Source: Clostridia bacterium (GTDB lineage: Bacteria; Bacillota_A; Clostridia; Christensenellales; Aristaeellaceae). Taken from it: a stretch of DNA of 5,176 bases. The DNA lies in NCBI GenBank assembly GCA_017481065.1, contig JAFUPT010000169.1, forward strand, positions 1 to 5,176, in the 5' to 3' direction. The translations under genes and the position numbers were made by a program. Below the pieces are notes generated by a model that worked only from the letters and a program-made list of their open reading frames with translations, was not told the origin of the DNA and made no database searches. Below, piece by piece: positions 4,909 through 5,176 of this stretch; within the stretch, counting starts at the first letter, position 1, and every line of letters starts with the position of its first letter.

Positions 4909-4937
4909 AATTTACCATATGAATGCTGCGCTGTCAA
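4909..4937 (-). promoter_or_regulatory. Predicted sigma-A promoter of the HAD gene
   Basis: On the minus strand a perfect TTGACA (4932-4937), 17 bp, then TAAATT (4909-4914) preceded by TGG, an extended -10. It gives a short leader of about 17-20 nt before the ribosome site and start at 4885. Confidence 0.8.
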
Positions 4938-4979
4938 CAAAATATTTTCCCAGCAGGCGAATTTTTGCCCAAAAAGGTA

Positions 4980-5008
4980 TTGACAAAAGCACAGGATTTT
5001 GCTATAAT
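4980..5008 (+). promoter_or_regulatory. Consensus promoter of the tRNA operon
   Basis: Perfect TTGACA (4980-4985), 17-bp spacer, perfect TATAAT (5003-5008), with an extended -10 TGC directly before it. This is what is expected of a strong stable-RNA promoter. Transcription would start near 5015, about 22 nt before tRNA-Pro. Confidence 0.92.
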
Positions 5009-5036
5009 TCTATACGTCGCTTCGAGCACGGCTCTT

Positions 5037-5113
5037 CGGGGTGTAGCGCAGTTTGGTAGCGCACGTGCTTTGGGAGCATGGGGCCGCAGGTTCGAATCCT
5101 GTCACCCCGACCA
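5037..5113 (+). tRNA. tRNA-Pro (anticodon TGG)
   Basis: A complete 77-nt tRNA. The acceptor stem pairs CGGGGTG (5037-5043) with CACCCCG (5103-5109), followed by discriminator A and an encoded CCA (5111-5113). The anticodon stem is CGTGC/GCATG (one G-U pair) with loop TTTGGGA, giving anticodon TGG at 5071-5073, reading CCA and related Pro codons. The T arm contains the GTTCGAATC motif. It is first in a tRNA operon. Confidence 0.97.
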
Positions 5114-5119
5114 TGGTGT

Positions 5120-5176
5120 GACCTCTTGGTCAAGCGGTTAAGACACCGCCCTTTCACGGCGGTAACACGGGTTCGA
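5120..5176 (+). tRNA. tRNA-Glu (anticodon TTC), partial
   Basis: Starts 6 nt after the tRNA-Pro CCA and is cut by the window end in the T loop. The 5' acceptor strand is GACCTCT (5120-5126), the D arm GTC...GAC (5129-5144), the anticodon stem CCGCC/GGCGG with loop CTTTCAC, giving TTC at 5153-5155. The T arm begins ACGGGTTCGA. The 3' acceptor strand, expected to be AGAGGTC, lies outside, so the acceptor end is not confirmed. Confidence 0.93.

Overview
The window looks like chromosomal DNA of a Gram-positive, low-to-moderate GC Clostridia-type bacterium, probably a gut Oscillospiraceae/Ruminococcaceae relative. This is inferred from strong AGGAGG-type ribosome sites, near-consensus sigma-A promoters with 17-bp spacers, CCA-encoding tRNA genes, an MgtE-type magnesium channel, and a YbaB whose N-terminus (MARGGFP...) resembles Firmicutes versions. 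The species cannot be fixed from the sequence alone. Layout from left to right: (1) 53-397, minus, ybaB/ebfC nucleoid-associated protein with its own promoter, outside the usual dnaX-ybaB-recR order as far as is visible. (2) 495-1908, a compact accessory-looking module: a minus-strand XRE-type repressor, a 99-bp divergent control region packed with TGTCA/TGACA half-sites over a near-perfect promoter, then a tightly coupled plus-strand two-gene operon. The operon encodes a membrane-anchored protein of unknown function and a cysteine-rich protein with a CFI-box-like domain. (3) 1969-2202, minus, a tiny Thr/Ala/Pro-rich lipoprotein that converges on the module through a shared bidirectional terminator. 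(4) 2203-2538, intergenic DNA with a series of hairpins, including the mgtE terminator and one copy of a short repeat that also occurs just after the ybaB stop. (5) 2539-3900, minus, mgtE, preceded by a leader of about 365 nt with a predicted promoter, one possible 23-codon leader ORF and several hairpins. (6) 4319-4885, minus, a HAD-IB-like phosphatase whose terminator loop contains the -35 box of the mgtE promoter. (7) 4980-5176, plus, a consensus promoter driving tRNA-Pro(TGG) and a tRNA-Glu(TTC) cut by the window end. The housekeeping parts (ybaB, mgtE, HAD phosphatase, tRNAs) are ordinary. The less described material is the XRE/membrane protein/CFI-box module, which is visibly more A/T-rich than mgtE and looks like a self-regulated unit of unknown function. 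Second in interest are the long mgtE leader, in which I do not see the classical M-box core, and the short repeat that sits one base after two different stop codons.
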